From Belnapia sp. F-4-1 (GTDB lineage: Bacteria; Pseudomonadota; Alphaproteobacteria; Acetobacterales; Acetobacteraceae), in contig NZ_KN676113.1 in NCBI RefSeq assembly GCF_000802185.1, forward strand, positions 2,434,818-2,498,817: a stretch of 64,000 nt of DNA, in the 5' to 3' direction. The position numbers and the translations under genes were made by a program. Position 1 is the first letter of the stretch. Each line of letters opens with the position of its first letter. Shown here piece by piece: positions 15,866 through 26,400 of the stretch. The notes under the pieces were generated by a model. That model did no database searches. It was not told the DNA's origin and saw only the letters and a program-made list of their open reading frames with translations.

Positions 15866-17277
15866 TCGGCGCCGCAGGGCCTCAGTTGCACAACCCTGTC
15901 GGCCAGCTTCGCGGCCAGTGCCGCATCATGCGTCACCAGGAGCACAGCCAGGCCACGCTCCGCAGCCAGCTCGCCGAGGAGAGTCGAGACCTCACCCTGG
16001 GTGATGGGGTCGAGGCGCGATGTCGGCTCGTCGGCGAAGAGGAAAACGGGATCGAGCGCGAGGACACGGGCAAGGGCGAAGCGTTGCAGCTCGCCGCCCG
16101 ACAGCGCCTCCGGCCTGCGGTCCAGCAGGAGCGGGCCGAGACGCAGCCGTTCGAGCAATGCTGCGATGGCGGCCCAGGACAGGCCATGGCGTCGCGCCAC
16201 GTCGCGCAACGCCTGCCGCATGGTCTGGTGCGGCGCGAAGGCGCTGGGGGGATCCTGGTACAGCTTGCCGAAGCGCCAGGGCGCTACGCCGGAAAGGCGC
16301 CGGACGACTCCGGCATCCGGCCGCAGCAGTCCGAGCAGCACGTCTCCGAGCGTGGTCTTGCCGCAGCCGCTCGGGCCGGTGACGGCCACGATTTCACCGC
16401 GCAGCACGCAGAGATCGATCCCCCGCAGCACGAGGCGGCGGCCGAAGCTGCGGCGCACCCCTTCGGCCGCGACTGCTACCTCTCGACGGGGCGCAGGCCG
16501 TGGCGGCAGGGCAGGCCACCGCGCCGGTTCCGCCTCCAGCAGGCGCCGCGTGTAGCCGTGGGACGGATGCTGCAGCACCGTCTCCGCCGGGCCCCGCTCC
16601 ACCACCCGGCCCTCCAGCATCACCGCCACCTCGCCACCCAGGGCGCGGGCGATGGCCACGTCATGCGTCACGCAGACCACCGTGTGGCCACGGTCCGCCT
16701 CGGCCCGCAGCCGCGCTCCCGCCTCGTCCCGCCGGTCGGCATCGAGCCCCTTGGTCGGCTCGTCGGCAAGGAGAACCGGCGTCTCGGAGGCGCGCAGGAT
16801 AGCGAGGGCGAGACGCTGCGCCATGCCGCCGGACAGCTGGAAGGGATAGTGCGCGGCGGAGGCACCGAGCCCCAGCTCCGCCAATCGCGCCCGCGCCTCC
16901 AGCTCGGAGGCGGCAGCGGGCATTCCGCGCACCAGCCGGTAGACCTCTGCCACCTGGCCCAGGGCGCGCATGGTCGGGTCCAGGGCGAGCCAGGGCTCCT
17001 GCGGCAGCGTCGCCAGGCGACGGCCCCAGAGCGCCCGCCGGGCCGAATGGGTGGCGGACAGCATCTCGGTCCTGTCCAGCATCACACGCCCCCTGGCACG
17101 CAGGCCGGGTGCCAGGCTTCCCATGGCGGCCGCGAGAACCAGTGACTTGCCCGAGCCGGTTTCGCCCAGCAACGTCAGCGGCTGTCCGGGCCGCGCTTCT
17201 GCATCCACGCCGCGCACCAGCGCCGTCCCGTCCGCCGACGTCACCTGAAGCCCCACGAAGGTCAGCACGGCGTTCAC
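15859..17277 (-). CDS. Fused double ABC ATPase, Dpp/Nik/Cnt type
   Basis: A 472-residue protein with two complete ATP-binding domains. Domain 1 has Walker A LLGETGSGKS, signature FQLSGGMAQRLALAIL and Walker B VLLADEPTKGLD. Domain 2 has VTGPSGCGKTTLGD, EALSGGELQRFALARVL and VFLFADEPTSRLD. Most oligopeptide/nickel/metallophore importers use two separate ATPases (DppD, DppF); here they are one chain. It powers the two permeases upstream. The start is GTG at 17277, overlapping the permease stop (GTGA). It acts at the cytoplasmic face of the inner membrane. Confidence 0.9.
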   Translation of the reverse strand: MNAVLTFVGLQVTSADGTALVRGVDAEARPGQPLTLLGETGSGKSLVLAAAMGSLAPGLRARGRVMLDRTEMLSATHSARRALWGRRLATLPQEPWLALDPTMRALGQVAEVYRLVRGMPAAASELEARARLAELGLGASAAHYPFQLSGGMAQRLALAILRASETPVLLADEPTKGLDADRRDEAGARLRAEADRGHTVVCVTHDVAIARALGGEVAVMLEGRVVERGPAETVLQHPSHGYTRRLLEAEPARWPALPPRPAPRREVAVAAEGVRRSFGRRLVLRGIDLCVLRGEIVAVTGPSGCGKTTLGDVLLGLLRPDAGVVRRLSGVAPWRFGKLYQDPPSAFAPHQTMRQALRDVARRHGLSWAAIAALLERLRLGPLLLDRRPEALSGGELQRFALARVLALDPVFLFADEPTSRLDPITQGEVSTLLGELAAERGLAVLLVTHDAALAAKLADRVVQLRPCGAEC

Positions 17278-18062
17278 GCGCGTCCCCGTCCGGCCAGCAG
17301 GTGGCAGCCCAGCACGGCCATGAAAACCAGGGCCGCCGGCATCAGCACCGTCAGCGGCGCCTCATAGGCATAGGGCAGGAGCTCGGTCGTCATGCTGCCG
17401 AGCTCGGCCGTGGGCGGATGGATGCCGAGCCCGATGAAGGAGAGGGTCGAGATCGCAAGCACGGCGCTCCCCAACCCGAAGGCGGCGAGCACGCCCAAGG
17501 TCGGCAGGAGGCCCGGCAACAGCAGGCGCCACAGCACATAGCCCGGCCCGAAGCCGAGCAGGCGTGCCGCCTCCACATGTGGTCGCGCCAGCAGGCCGCT
17601 CGCCATGGCCCGCGCGACCCGGAAGTATTCCACCCAGCCTGCGAGGGCGAGGCCGAGATAGAGCGGCAGGAACTCGCCCGGCGCGAAGGCGGCGAGCAGC
17701 AGGACCAGCAGCAGGCCCGGCAGCGCCAGCACCGCATCGGCGACCAGCACCAGGCCGCCTTCCACCCAGCCGCCGCGCCAGGCAGCGAGGATGCCGAGCA
17801 ACGTGCCGGGGATGGCCGCGCTGGCGACCGTGACCGCCGCGAGCATGAGCGAGAGCCGGGTGGCATGAGCCAGCCGCGCCAGCATGGACCGGCCCAGATG
17901 GTCGGCGCCAAGCCAGTAGTCCGCACCCGGCGGAGCGAGGGAGTGCGCCAGGATCTGGTGTGCCGGGTCGGTGCCGGCGAGCCAGGGCCCCAACAGGCCG
18001 AAGCCCAGCAGCGACACGATCAGCAGCAGTCCGAGCCTGCGGCCAGGCGCGAGGGTTCTCAT
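17274..18062 (-). CDS. ABC permease, DppC/NikC type
   Basis: Inner-membrane permease of 262 residues. It has a hydrophobic N-terminal helix (LGLLLIVSLLGFGLLGPWL), the periplasmic YWLGADHLGRSMLARL loop typical of DppC/OppC, and the EAA coupling loop ARPHVEAARLLGFGPGYVLW. The ATG at 18062 overlaps the stop of the DppB-type gene (ATGA). It pairs with the upstream permease to form the channel of the metallophore or peptide importer. Confidence 0.9.
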   Translation of the reverse strand: MRTLAPGRRLGLLLIVSLLGFGLLGPWLAGTDPAHQILAHSLAPPGADYWLGADHLGRSMLARLAHATRLSLMLAAVTVASAAIPGTLLGILAAWRGGWVEGGLVLVADAVLALPGLLLVLLLAAFAPGEFLPLYLGLALAGWVEYFRVARAMASGLLARPHVEAARLLGFGPGYVLWRLLLPGLLPTLGVLAAFGLGSAVLAISTLSFIGLGIHPPTAELGSMTTELLPYAYEAPLTVLMPAALVFMAVLGCHLLAGRGRA

Positions 18063-19024
18063 GTTTCCGCCCTGGCGCGGCGCGGGTCGATCAGGGCGCA
18101 GGCAAGGTCCACGAGGGCATTCACCAGGACGAAGATCAGCCCGAGTGCCAGCGCCGTGCCCTGCACCACCGGCACGTCGCGCGCAAAGATGGCGTGCACC
18201 AGCGCATGCCCGATCCCGGGCCAGGAGAAGAGGCTTTCCACGATGACGAGCCCCTCGACAAGGCCGACGAGCTGGAGGCCGAGCAGGGCTATGACGGGAA
18301 TGGCCGCGTTGCGCAGGCCATGCCGCAGCACCACGGCCCGCTCCGGAAGGCCCTTCCACCGCGCGAAGGCCATGAAGGGGGACGCCGCCACGACCGCGAC
18401 CGAATCCCTCGCCACCCGCGCTGACAGCGCTGCCAAGCCGAGCGCCAAGGTCAGGGCAGGCAGGACGAACTCGCGCCACCCCTCGAAGCCCGCGGGTGGA
18501 AGCCAGCCGAAATGGATGGAGAACACCGTCACCAGGCACAGGCCGAGAGCGTATGCAGGCACGGCCCGGAGGAGGACGGAGAGCCCGAGCATGATCCGGT
18601 CCACTGGGCCTCCCGGCTGCAGCCCGGCCAGGAGCCCCAAGGGAAGCCCGAGCAGGGCCGAGAGCGGCAGCGCGACGCCCGCCAGCGCCAGCGTGTAGCC
18701 GAGCTGCATGGTCAGTTCCTGCAGCACCGGCTCGCCGGTGACGAGGGAATGGCCGAGATCGAGCCGCACCAGGCGGCCAACCCAGTCCAGGAACTGCACA
18801 GCCCAGGGCCGGTCCAGCCCCAGCTCCTGCCGCACCAGCGCGGCTGCGGCCGCATCGCCCATATCCGGGCCGTAGCGCGCAGCGGCGAGGCGAAAGGCTT
18901 GGTCGCCCGGCAGCACGGCCATCAGCGCGAAGCCGAGCGCGCCGACGATCAGGGCGACGAGCAGCGGCTGGACGAGCCGCATGAGGACAGGCCGCAGGAA
19001 GCGGTCCAGGAAGCGCCGGCCCAT
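18059..19024 (-). CDS. ABC permease, DppB/NikB type
   Basis: Inner-membrane permease of 321 residues. MRLVQPLLVALIVGALGFAL is the first helix. LVRQELGLDRPWAVQFLDWV and RLDLGHSLVTGEPVLQEL are the DppB/OppB-type periplasmic segments. The coupling loop is in SPFMAFARWKGLPERAVVLR, and VEGLVIVESLFSWPGIGHAL is the conserved C-terminal motif. One base separates it from the binding-protein gene. It forms the heterodimeric channel with the DppC-type permease. Confidence 0.9.
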   Translation of the reverse strand: MGRRFLDRFLRPVLMRLVQPLLVALIVGALGFALMAVLPGDQAFRLAAARYGPDMGDAAAAALVRQELGLDRPWAVQFLDWVGRLVRLDLGHSLVTGEPVLQELTMQLGYTLALAGVALPLSALLGLPLGLLAGLQPGGPVDRIMLGLSVLLRAVPAYALGLCLVTVFSIHFGWLPPAGFEGWREFVLPALTLALGLAALSARVARDSVAVVAASPFMAFARWKGLPERAVVLRHGLRNAAIPVIALLGLQLVGLVEGLVIVESLFSWPGIGHALVHAIFARDVPVVQGTALALGLIFVLVNALVDLACALIDPRRARAET

Positions 19025-19025
19025 G

Positions 19026-20564
19026 TCAGCGTGCCCAGGCTATGTCGTGCAGGCGGTAGCTGGTCTCGTACGGGTCCACCGTGACGCCGGCCAGGTCGCG
19101 GCTGATGGCGACGCCCAGTTCCGACCAAGCAATTGGGATGACCGGCAAGGCCTCGCGCAGGATCCCGGCTGCCCGCTGGCGCGCCGCGGCCGGGTCCCCC
19201 TCCGGCGCGGAGAGCGCGTGCAGCGCGGCGTCGAGGGCCGCGTCGGACCAGCCCATGGCGCCCCAATCGCCCCCGCCGGGCCGGAAGTCCTGCAGGAGGG
19301 TAACGAGCGGGTCCGGGACCAGCGCGTAGTTGCGCGCCATCAAGGCCATCTCCAGGGTGCCGTCGCGGTGGCCGCGCGGGATGTCGGAGGAGTTGCCGAT
19401 GACCACCGACATGTCGATGCCGATCTCGCGGAACTGCGCCTGGAGCGCGGTAGCGATCGGCGGCAGTTCGGGCCAGTTGATGTAGGTGGTGCAGCGGCAG
19501 GCAAAGCGGCGGCGCTCTGCATCCACCAGGATGCCGTCCGGGCCCGGGCGCCAACCCGCTTCGGCCAACAGGGTCCGCGCCATCCCCAGGTCGCGCCGCG
19601 GTGGCGGCGCGGGGAGGTGCCAGCCCTGCAATGTCGGCGGGAAGAGCTGGTCCGCTGCCATCGCGGGGTTCCGCAGCAGGGCCGTGGCAATGCCCTGGCG
19701 ATCGACCGCCAGGCTCAAGGCATGGCGCACCCGTTGGTCCGCGAAGTAGAGCGATGCCGCGTTGAGCTTCAGGATGCGGGTGCGCGGCACGGGAACCGTG
19801 AGGACCTCGAGCCGCGGGCTGCGGCGGAGCCGCGCCACGGTCACGGGCTGCAATGCCATGGTCAGGTCCGCATGCCCGCTTTCCGCCATCGTGGCCCGCG
19901 CCTCGCCCTGGGACACGACGAGGTAGGAGGCGCGCCCGATGGCCGGGCGAGGACCCCACCATCCCTCGAAGCGCTCGACATCGAGCTGCAACGGAGGCGA
20001 GAAGCGTTCGACGCGGAAGGGGCCGGTACCGATCACCGCACGGACCCTGCCTGCTTCGTCATAGGCTGCAGGGGCGAGGATCATGCTGGCATAGTTCGCC
20101 AGGACGGCCGGCAGCGGCGCGAAGGGGCGGCTCAGGCGGATCAGCACCGCATCGCTCGTGGCCTCGATGGCAGCGACCGGCACGCGGGAGAGCGGCGAGG
20201 CGGCAGCATGGGCGTGGCGGAGGCTTGCCGCCGCTGCCTCGGCCGTCAACGGGCTGCCGTCATGGAAGCGCACGCCGGGTCGCAGCACGAAGCGGTGCAG
20301 CAGGCCGTCCGGCGAGGTGCTCCAGCATTCCGCCAGCATCGGCACCGGGCGGCCTTCCGGATCGGCACCCAGAAGCATCTCTCCGACGCCCATGCGGGCG
20401 AAGACGTGGCCGGAGCGTGCCGGGTCGGGCCCGGCGAACTCGAAGGGGGCGACCACCCGCAGCACGCGCTCGCCCGGCCGGCGCGCGGCCGTGGGAGCAT
20501 GGCCGAGGGCAGGGCGCGCGAGGAGGGCTGCAGTGCCCAAGATACCGAGCGAACGGCGAAACAT
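19026..20564 (-). CDS. Periplasmic binding protein, family 5 (peptide/nickel/metallophore)
   Basis: A 512-residue SBP_bac_5 protein with a twin-Arg-like signal MFRRSLGILGTAALLARPAL. Family signatures are LRPGVRFHDGSPLTAEAAAA and ADQRVRHALSLAVDRQGIAT. It delivers ligand to the two Dpp-type permeases encoded immediately downstream. Ten bases separate it from the TonB-receptor gene. In the CntA/NikA relatives, ligands are metal complexes of small chelators, and the TonB receptor and Zur box here favour that over plain peptides. Ligand-binding residues cannot be assigned by eye. Confidence 0.88.
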   Translation of the reverse strand: MFRRSLGILGTAALLARPALGHAPTAARRPGERVLRVVAPFEFAGPDPARSGHVFARMGVGEMLLGADPEGRPVPMLAECWSTSPDGLLHRFVLRPGVRFHDGSPLTAEAAAASLRHAHAAASPLSRVPVAAIEATSDAVLIRLSRPFAPLPAVLANYASMILAPAAYDEAGRVRAVIGTGPFRVERFSPPLQLDVERFEGWWGPRPAIGRASYLVVSQGEARATMAESGHADLTMALQPVTVARLRRSPRLEVLTVPVPRTRILKLNAASLYFADQRVRHALSLAVDRQGIATALLRNPAMAADQLFPPTLQGWHLPAPPPRRDLGMARTLLAEAGWRPGPDGILVDAERRRFACRCTTYINWPELPPIATALQAQFREIGIDMSVVIGNSSDIPRGHRDGTLEMALMARNYALVPDPLVTLLQDFRPGGGDWGAMGWSDAALDAALHALSAPEGDPAAARQRAAGILREALPVIPIAWSELGVAISRDLAGVTVDPYETSYRLHDIAWAR

Positions 20565-20574
20565 GCGGGAGGCT

Positions 20575-22707
20575 CTAAAGGCGGATCGTCACACCGCCAA
20601 GCACGGTCAGCGGCGCGCCGGGCGAAACCCAGACGCTGCTGTAGGAGCGGTCGTAATAAGTCCTGTCGAAGAGGTTGTTCACGTTGAGGTTCAGCCGCAC
20701 GCGGTCGCCGATCCTGTAATAGGCAAGCAGGTCCACGGTGGCATAGGCGGGCAGGCGGAAGGCGGAGCCGACCGTGTCGCCGGCACGGCTCCCGACGAGG
20801 TTGACACCACCGCCGAGGCCTAGCCCTTGCAGCCGGCCTTCCTGGAACTCATAGACATTGAGCAGGCTTGCGCTGTGCCGCGGCACGTTCAGCAGCCGGG
20901 TGCCGGGGCGCAGCGCGGCGTCGCGGGTCACCTCGGCGTCGATATAGGCGTAGCCGCCGATCATGCGCCATCCCGGCAGCGGGTTGCCCGCCAGGGTCAG
21001 GTCGAAGCCCCGGCTGCGAACCTCGCCCGCCGCGATGCTGTAGGAGGTGTCGGCCGGGTTGGCCGTCAGCACGTTCTCCTTGGTGATGTGGAACAGGGCC
21101 GCGGTGGCGCTCAACCGGTCGTCGAACAGGTCGAATTTGGCGCCCACCTCATACGCCTCGCCTTTCTCCGGTGAGAAAGAGCGGCCATTGATGTCCCCGC
21201 CGCGATTGGGCCGGAAGGACTGCGCATAGCTGGCATAGGCCGAGACGTTGCCGGTGAGCTCATAGATCAGGCCGACCCGCGGCGTGGCGGCGGTCTGCGT
21301 CTGCGGCGAGGCGGCGCCGGCGCTGCGCTGGGTGAAATCCTGGTCGAAATGCTCGACCCGGATGCCCGCTACCAGCTTCAAGCGGCCGGTGAGGGAGACC
21401 TGGTCCTGCAGATAGGCCGCGTAGGTGTTGCTGTTCTCGAGCGTGTTGGAACGGCGTGTCAGCGCTGGAAGCCGCTGACCGTAGACAGGGCTGAGGATGT
21501 CGATGGTAAAGGGCGAGGCGCCGGGATTGGAGCGGTTCAGGATCTCGCGGTTGTGGTAGCGCTCGTATTCGAGGCCGGCGAGCAGCGTGTGACCCAGCGG
21601 CCCCGTCGTGAACTGGCCGACGAGGTTCAGCTGGATGTCGAGGTCGTTCCAGGCGAATTCGCGCTGCCGCAGCTCCCGGCGCAGCGTACGGCCATCAGCG
21701 AGGAGGCTGCTCGGCTCCACCGCGCGGCCGTCCAGGGTGCCGCCGAAATACTGCACCCCGCCGCGCAGGCTCCAGTCGTTGTTGATGCGGTGGTCAAAGC
21801 GGAGCTGGCCGAGGCCGCTGTTGTTGCGGTTGGTGCCGACCCCCGGCTCCCCCAGGAAGCGGTCGCGCGGAATCACGCCGGGCCGGTTGCCGTAGGCTAC
21901 TACCCCGCGGTCGAAGGTTCGGTCGTTGTGCAGGAATTCGCCTTCAAGGGTGAAGGTCGTGTCGGGCGAGGTCTGCCAGGTGAGGGCCGGGGCGATATAC
22001 TGGCGGTTGCTTTCGACATGGCGGCGGAAGCTGCCGCCGCCCTCGACGGCGCCGTTCAGGCGGTAGCTGGCGGAGCCGTCGGCGCGCAGGGCCCCCGCCG
22101 CGTCGACGGTTCCCCGCCAAAACCCGTGGCTGCCGAACAGGCCGCCGAAGACGGCCGAGTTCTCGGCCATGGGCTGCTTGGTGACGATGTTCAGCGTGCC
22201 GCCCGGGTCGCCGCGGCCGTACAGCAGCGAAGCCGGGCCGCGCAGCACCTCCAGCCGCTCGACCGCCGCCGTATCGGGCGAGCCCTGGTAGCCACGGTTC
22301 ACCGGAAAACCGTTGCGGTAATACTCGCCCGTGGCGAAGCCTCGGACATTGTACTCGTAGAGTGATTGGCCGCCGAAGTTGTTGCCGCGTGCGATGCCGC
22401 CGGCATAATCGAGCGCCGCATCCACGCGGACAGCCGCTGTGTCGTCGAGTACCGCTCGCGGCACCACGCTGATGGACTGCGGGATTTCACGGATCGGCGT
22501 GTCGGTCCGGGTTGCACTGTTCGACCTGGTGGCACGATAGCCGTCGACCGGACCGTCACCACGCTCACCAGCCGCGGTGACGGCCAGCTCTGGAAGTGCG
22601 ACTGCCTCGCTTGCGGCTTGCTCTTCCGCCGCAGCCTGAGCTACTGACTGCGAAGCAAAGCCCGCGGCCAAAACGAGGGTAACGGCCGGGAGGTTGAGGC
22701 GGAACAT
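20575..22707 (-). CDS. TonB-dependent siderophore/metallophore receptor
   Basis: Outer-membrane receptor of 710 residues. Signal peptide LPAVTLVLAAGFASQSVAQA is followed by a plug domain with TDTPIREIPQSISVVPRAVL, RLEVLRGPASLLYGRGDPGG and TLNIVTKQP, the FhuA/FpvA-type plug. A beta-barrel follows, ending LNVNNLFDRTYYDRSYSS and GGVTIRL; the final residue is Leu rather than the usual Phe. ATG 22707 gives a proper signal peptide; an upstream ATG lies inside the Zur site. It is the first gene of the importer operon. Placement under a Zur box suggests a zinc-loaded chelator as ligand rather than a ferric siderophore (inference). Confidence 0.9.
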   Translation of the reverse strand: MFRLNLPAVTLVLAAGFASQSVAQAAAEEQAASEAVALPELAVTAAGERGDGPVDGYRATRSNSATRTDTPIREIPQSISVVPRAVLDDTAAVRVDAALDYAGGIARGNNFGGQSLYEYNVRGFATGEYYRNGFPVNRGYQGSPDTAAVERLEVLRGPASLLYGRGDPGGTLNIVTKQPMAENSAVFGGLFGSHGFWRGTVDAAGALRADGSASYRLNGAVEGGGSFRRHVESNRQYIAPALTWQTSPDTTFTLEGEFLHNDRTFDRGVVAYGNRPGVIPRDRFLGEPGVGTNRNNSGLGQLRFDHRINNDWSLRGGVQYFGGTLDGRAVEPSSLLADGRTLRRELRQREFAWNDLDIQLNLVGQFTTGPLGHTLLAGLEYERYHNREILNRSNPGASPFTIDILSPVYGQRLPALTRRSNTLENSNTYAAYLQDQVSLTGRLKLVAGIRVEHFDQDFTQRSAGAASPQTQTAATPRVGLIYELTGNVSAYASYAQSFRPNRGGDINGRSFSPEKGEAYEVGAKFDLFDDRLSATAALFHITKENVLTANPADTSYSIAAGEVRSRGFDLTLAGNPLPGWRMIGGYAYIDAEVTRDAALRPGTRLLNVPRHSASLLNVYEFQEGRLQGLGLGGGVNLVGSRAGDTVGSAFRLPAYATVDLLAYYRIGDRVRLNLNVNNLFDRTYYDRSYSSVWVSPGAPLTVLGGVTIRL

Positions 22708-22759
22708 AAGACAATCCGAACGGTGATGCTGCCCCTTAGCAGCCACACAGGGATTGCGC

Positions 22760-22778
22760 AATGTTATAACATATCATT
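22760..22778. promoter_or_regulatory. Zur box upstream of TonB receptor operon
   Basis: AATGTTATAACATATCATT matches the gammaproteobacterial Zur consensus AATGTTATAnTATAACATT at 16 of 18 defined bases, and contains the perfect palindrome ATGTTATAACAT (22761-22772). It lies about 55-70 bases upstream of the receptor start, where binding would block the promoter. The AT-rich site stands out in GC-rich surroundings. Zur represses zinc-uptake genes when zinc is plentiful, so the operon should be induced by zinc starvation. Confidence 0.7.
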
Positions 22779-23449
22779 ATGCGTGTTCGGAAGTCGGATG
22801 GCTCCAAGCCTGCGATGCCACGCGATGGCCGAAGCCACGGAGCACGATGCGCACCTGCGGTATAATGCCGGGCACGACCGCATGGGCTGACGGAGGTCAT
22901 CGGGGTGCAACTTACGCGCTTTCGTTGGGGGCGACATCTCGAGATGGAAGTACGTCATTGGAAACGGCCTGCATTACGGACCGAGGACCACCGGATCACC
23001 GAAGTGGCCATCGTCGCCAATGTGCCGAACCGCATGCTGAAGGCGGACTCGATGCGCTCCGCTTATCGACCCATGCAACAGGCTGGCACGTCACCCACGC
23101 CATGCTCGCGCTGGCCTTCCGCGCTGCCATGACGGTGCGGTCACCAAGCTCGATCAAGCACCGTCACTGACAGCAGCACCGACGCGGAACACATGCGTAG
23201 GCTCAGCGAGATAAACTAGCGCGGCCGCTCATCGAAGGCACAGAACATCAAGTGCCAGTCACGCTCGCCGCCGCGCAATCCAACCTTCTCCGGACCAGAT
23301 CCCGCTCCACAGCCCCTACGCCGCAGCAGAGCGATACGGTTCGCGGAACAGGCAATGCTCGGTTCGCCGCAGGGATGATGCTACGCAGGATCCAGTAACC
23401 GTCGTGTTCCGGATCCCCCGTCGCCCCCTCCTGTTCATCGCTGCCTTCA
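22779..23449. other. 671 bases without a recognisable gene
   Basis: Beyond the Zur box no frame on either strand has a family resemblance, a ribosome site or strong third-position GC. Base use is more even than in the operons around it, which fits eroded DNA at the edge of the accessory stretch that follows. I cannot name an ancestor. Confidence 0.5.
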
Positions 23450-26400
23450 CTAGCGGATAGGAGAGTGGGAAGCGCGACTACTGCTTCGCTTCGGTTGGGG
23501 AAGGGCACCGCCCCAGACCTCGGCGACCCGCGCGATGCGCCGGGCATCGTTTTGGGGTTCGTGGGTTTGATCGGCAGATGTTTCTTCGACCCGTATGCAG
23601 GCGGCCTTCGCAAAAGCGTCCGCCGGCTCGTCGAGTACACGCCGGAGCGCCTGCCGAAAGTGGTCGGCGCCGTGTTCACGACTTATACGCACCCCCGCCG
23701 CGTCTCGCATGCTCGTCCATGCCGCTGCATCTCCGTACAGGGCAACGACCTCGCGAGCGAGTGCTTCAGGATTGTCCTCAGCCACCATTTCAACGCCCGC
23801 GTCGAAGGTCATCTGGCGCGCCATCAAACGCGTGCCTGCGCAGGGCAAGCCGGCCGCTGTGGCTTCCAAGATCTTTATCGGGACGCCCGCAGCAAAGCGG
23901 ATTGGTGCGACGAAAATGCGGGCAGCATCATACAAAGGCCCAAGGTTATCGACGGAGCCGACGAGGCGAACCCCTGGCTGGAGGAGTTCCTCGTGTTCCT
24001 GATGAACGCGGCCTGCGACGGTAAGAGTGACCCCAGGCAACGCTTCGCGGACCGCCGGCCAACACTCCCGAATGAACCACAAGAGGCCGTCCCAGTTCGG
24101 GGCTGTTTTCTCCAGCAGGCGTCCTACGAAAAGAAAACCATGACGTGCGTCGAAGCCCGGCGCCCCGACCCGGGCCGTTGTCGGATGGCTGAGGACGCAA
24201 ATCGGCACTGGCGCGGTTTCCGGCAAGTGTTCACGGAAGACCTTCGCCTCCTCCTCGGAAACGCACACCACGGCGTCCGACCCTGCGCAGAGTGCTAGTT
24301 CGGAGCGGATCAGCCCGTCGGCTTCCTCCCGTGACAGGGGCGTGCCCAGGACCCTCGCCTGCTCAATCTCCCGCAACGAGAACAATGCTTCCGCGTCATA
24401 GATCACGCGTGTGCCGCTTTGCGCAAGAATGTCTGCCCCGCCGGTCTGCTTCAAGGTGGCCATATTGTGAGGGCGGCTGACGAGAACCGCGTCGAAATAG
24501 CCCGCGCGCGCTGCGAGGAAGGAAGCCAATCCCGGGCTGCCGCCATTGACGACGATCTCAATCTCCCGCGGGATCTCGCGGCGTGTTGCGGCCCAGTCCA
24601 CCTCTGCCTGGTTCGTTGGATAGAAAGTCACCGACCAACCCGCTGCAGCGATGGCGGCAAGAATCTCCCGGAGGCGCGGGAAGCCTGAGCCAAGCGAGTT
24701 CAGCGGGACGAAATCATCCATCACAAGGAGACGGCGGCGGGCGCGTGCCGGGGTAGCATGACGCCCGATGAGGACGTTGCCCGGCGCGGGCGGGAAATGA
24801 TGAGTCAGGAGGCGAGTCGCGTGCCGATGGCGGAACGTCCTGCGGTTCCGCATCGAGAGTGCGACGGCGTCACCTCGCTTACCTTCGCTGCCGAACTCGA
24901 AGTGGTCTACGACCGCGTCCGGCTCGAAGACGGTGCGAAGGCCTATCTCGCGTAGCCGTAGGCAGTAGTCTACCTCCTCGTAGTAAGCGGGCGCGTAGAT
25001 CTGGTCGAAGCCACCAAGCCGCTCCCAGGTAGCGCGCGGCGTGAGCAGGAAGGCGCCGGAGCAGTAATCCACGTCACGTTGGAACATCGCCTCGCCTGCT
25101 TCGGGCACCGCGTCGCGGGCATATCCTTGCGTGCTGCCATCCGACCAAATGATGGAGCCAGCCTCCTGAAGCTTCCCGTCCGGAAGCACGAGGCGGCCGC
25201 CTACGGCACCAATGTCGGGGGCGGAGCGTAGGGTTGCAACAGCGGCGCTGATCGCGTCAGGCCTGACGAAAGCGTCGCTGTTGAGGAGCAGGAGGTCGCG
25301 CCCTCGCGCAGCGGCAGCGGCACGATTCGTCGCCAGCAGAAATCCTTCGTTCACCTTGTTTCTGATGACCTGGATGCCCTCTACCTGAGCAAGTAGGGCG
25401 GCTGTCTCGTCCGTCGAGTCGTTATCGACGACGATCACTTCAAGTCGCTCTTGCGCGGCGAGCAGCGCTCGAAGGCAGCGGAGGGTAAAGTACGCCTTGT
25501 TCCAAACGGCAATGAGGACCGACACCTCAGGTTCGTTGAAGTGCTCGAAGCGAAGCTTTTCGCCGCTGGCGAGGAACTCGCGCAGCTCCTCGGCCGCGAA
25601 GCCGCCCAGCACCGCCTTGGCCTCAGGCGCAGCGTTGGGAGTGGGCACGGGCTGAGAGGATTCCAGCGGCTCTGGCGACACCGCGTCGGTCGGCTGGTGG
25701 TCCGAAACTGCTGTGCCATGAGTTTCTAATTGGAGCGGTCTGGCTTCGTCCGCAGGAGGAACAGGAGAGTGAAGTGTGGCAAGCGAGGCGGCCGCTGCAC
25801 GCCGCGAGGCCAAACGGCTTGGAAGCTGCAGCGTGACTGTCCACCAAACGGCCTTTACCGCGCGGCGTGCGACGCGGCGCACTCCGGGGCTGTGCTCGAG
25901 CGCCTTGCGGATCGGTTGCGTGGCGCGCCAGGTTCCTGAGAAAAGAACTGTCTGGAGCTGCGCCTCGAGCCCTGGAACACGAGAAGCCATGGTCTGGAGC
26001 TGCGCCTCCAGCTCCGGGACGCGTGAGGCTATAACTTCCATCTCGCGAGCCCAGCGCGCTCCGGCTACCAAAGCCACTCTTCGCGCCTCGCTTTCGGCAG
26101 CAAGTACATCGATGAGTTCTTTCAGCCTTTGGGTTTCGGAAAGCGCCGCTACGAGCCCCTGCTCCGCTCGAAGTCGTCCCGTTTCAGCAGTCTCACGAGA
26201 CTTCCGCGCTGCAGTTCGTTCTGCCGCCAGCGCCGCCGCCGCCGTCGCCGCTGCTGTCGCTGCTGCCGCTGCCGCTGCCGCGCGCCCGGCGATTTCCACC
26301 TCCAATTTCCGCGCGTATGCGTCGGCTTTACCGAAGGCCGCTGACAACTGCTCGTTCAGCTCGCGCTGAGTTCGCTGAGCCGCGAGCGCCGTCTCCGCCG

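Noticed and set aside
22760-22778. Fur box reading of the AT-rich palindrome
   Set aside because: It lacks the GATAATGAT hexamers of a Fur site and fits the Zur consensus at 16 of 18 bases.
23248-23679. Minus-strand open frame of 143 codons downstream of the glycan enzyme
   Set aside because: Mostly overlaps the real C-terminus of the 1274-residue protein in another frame and shows no motif.
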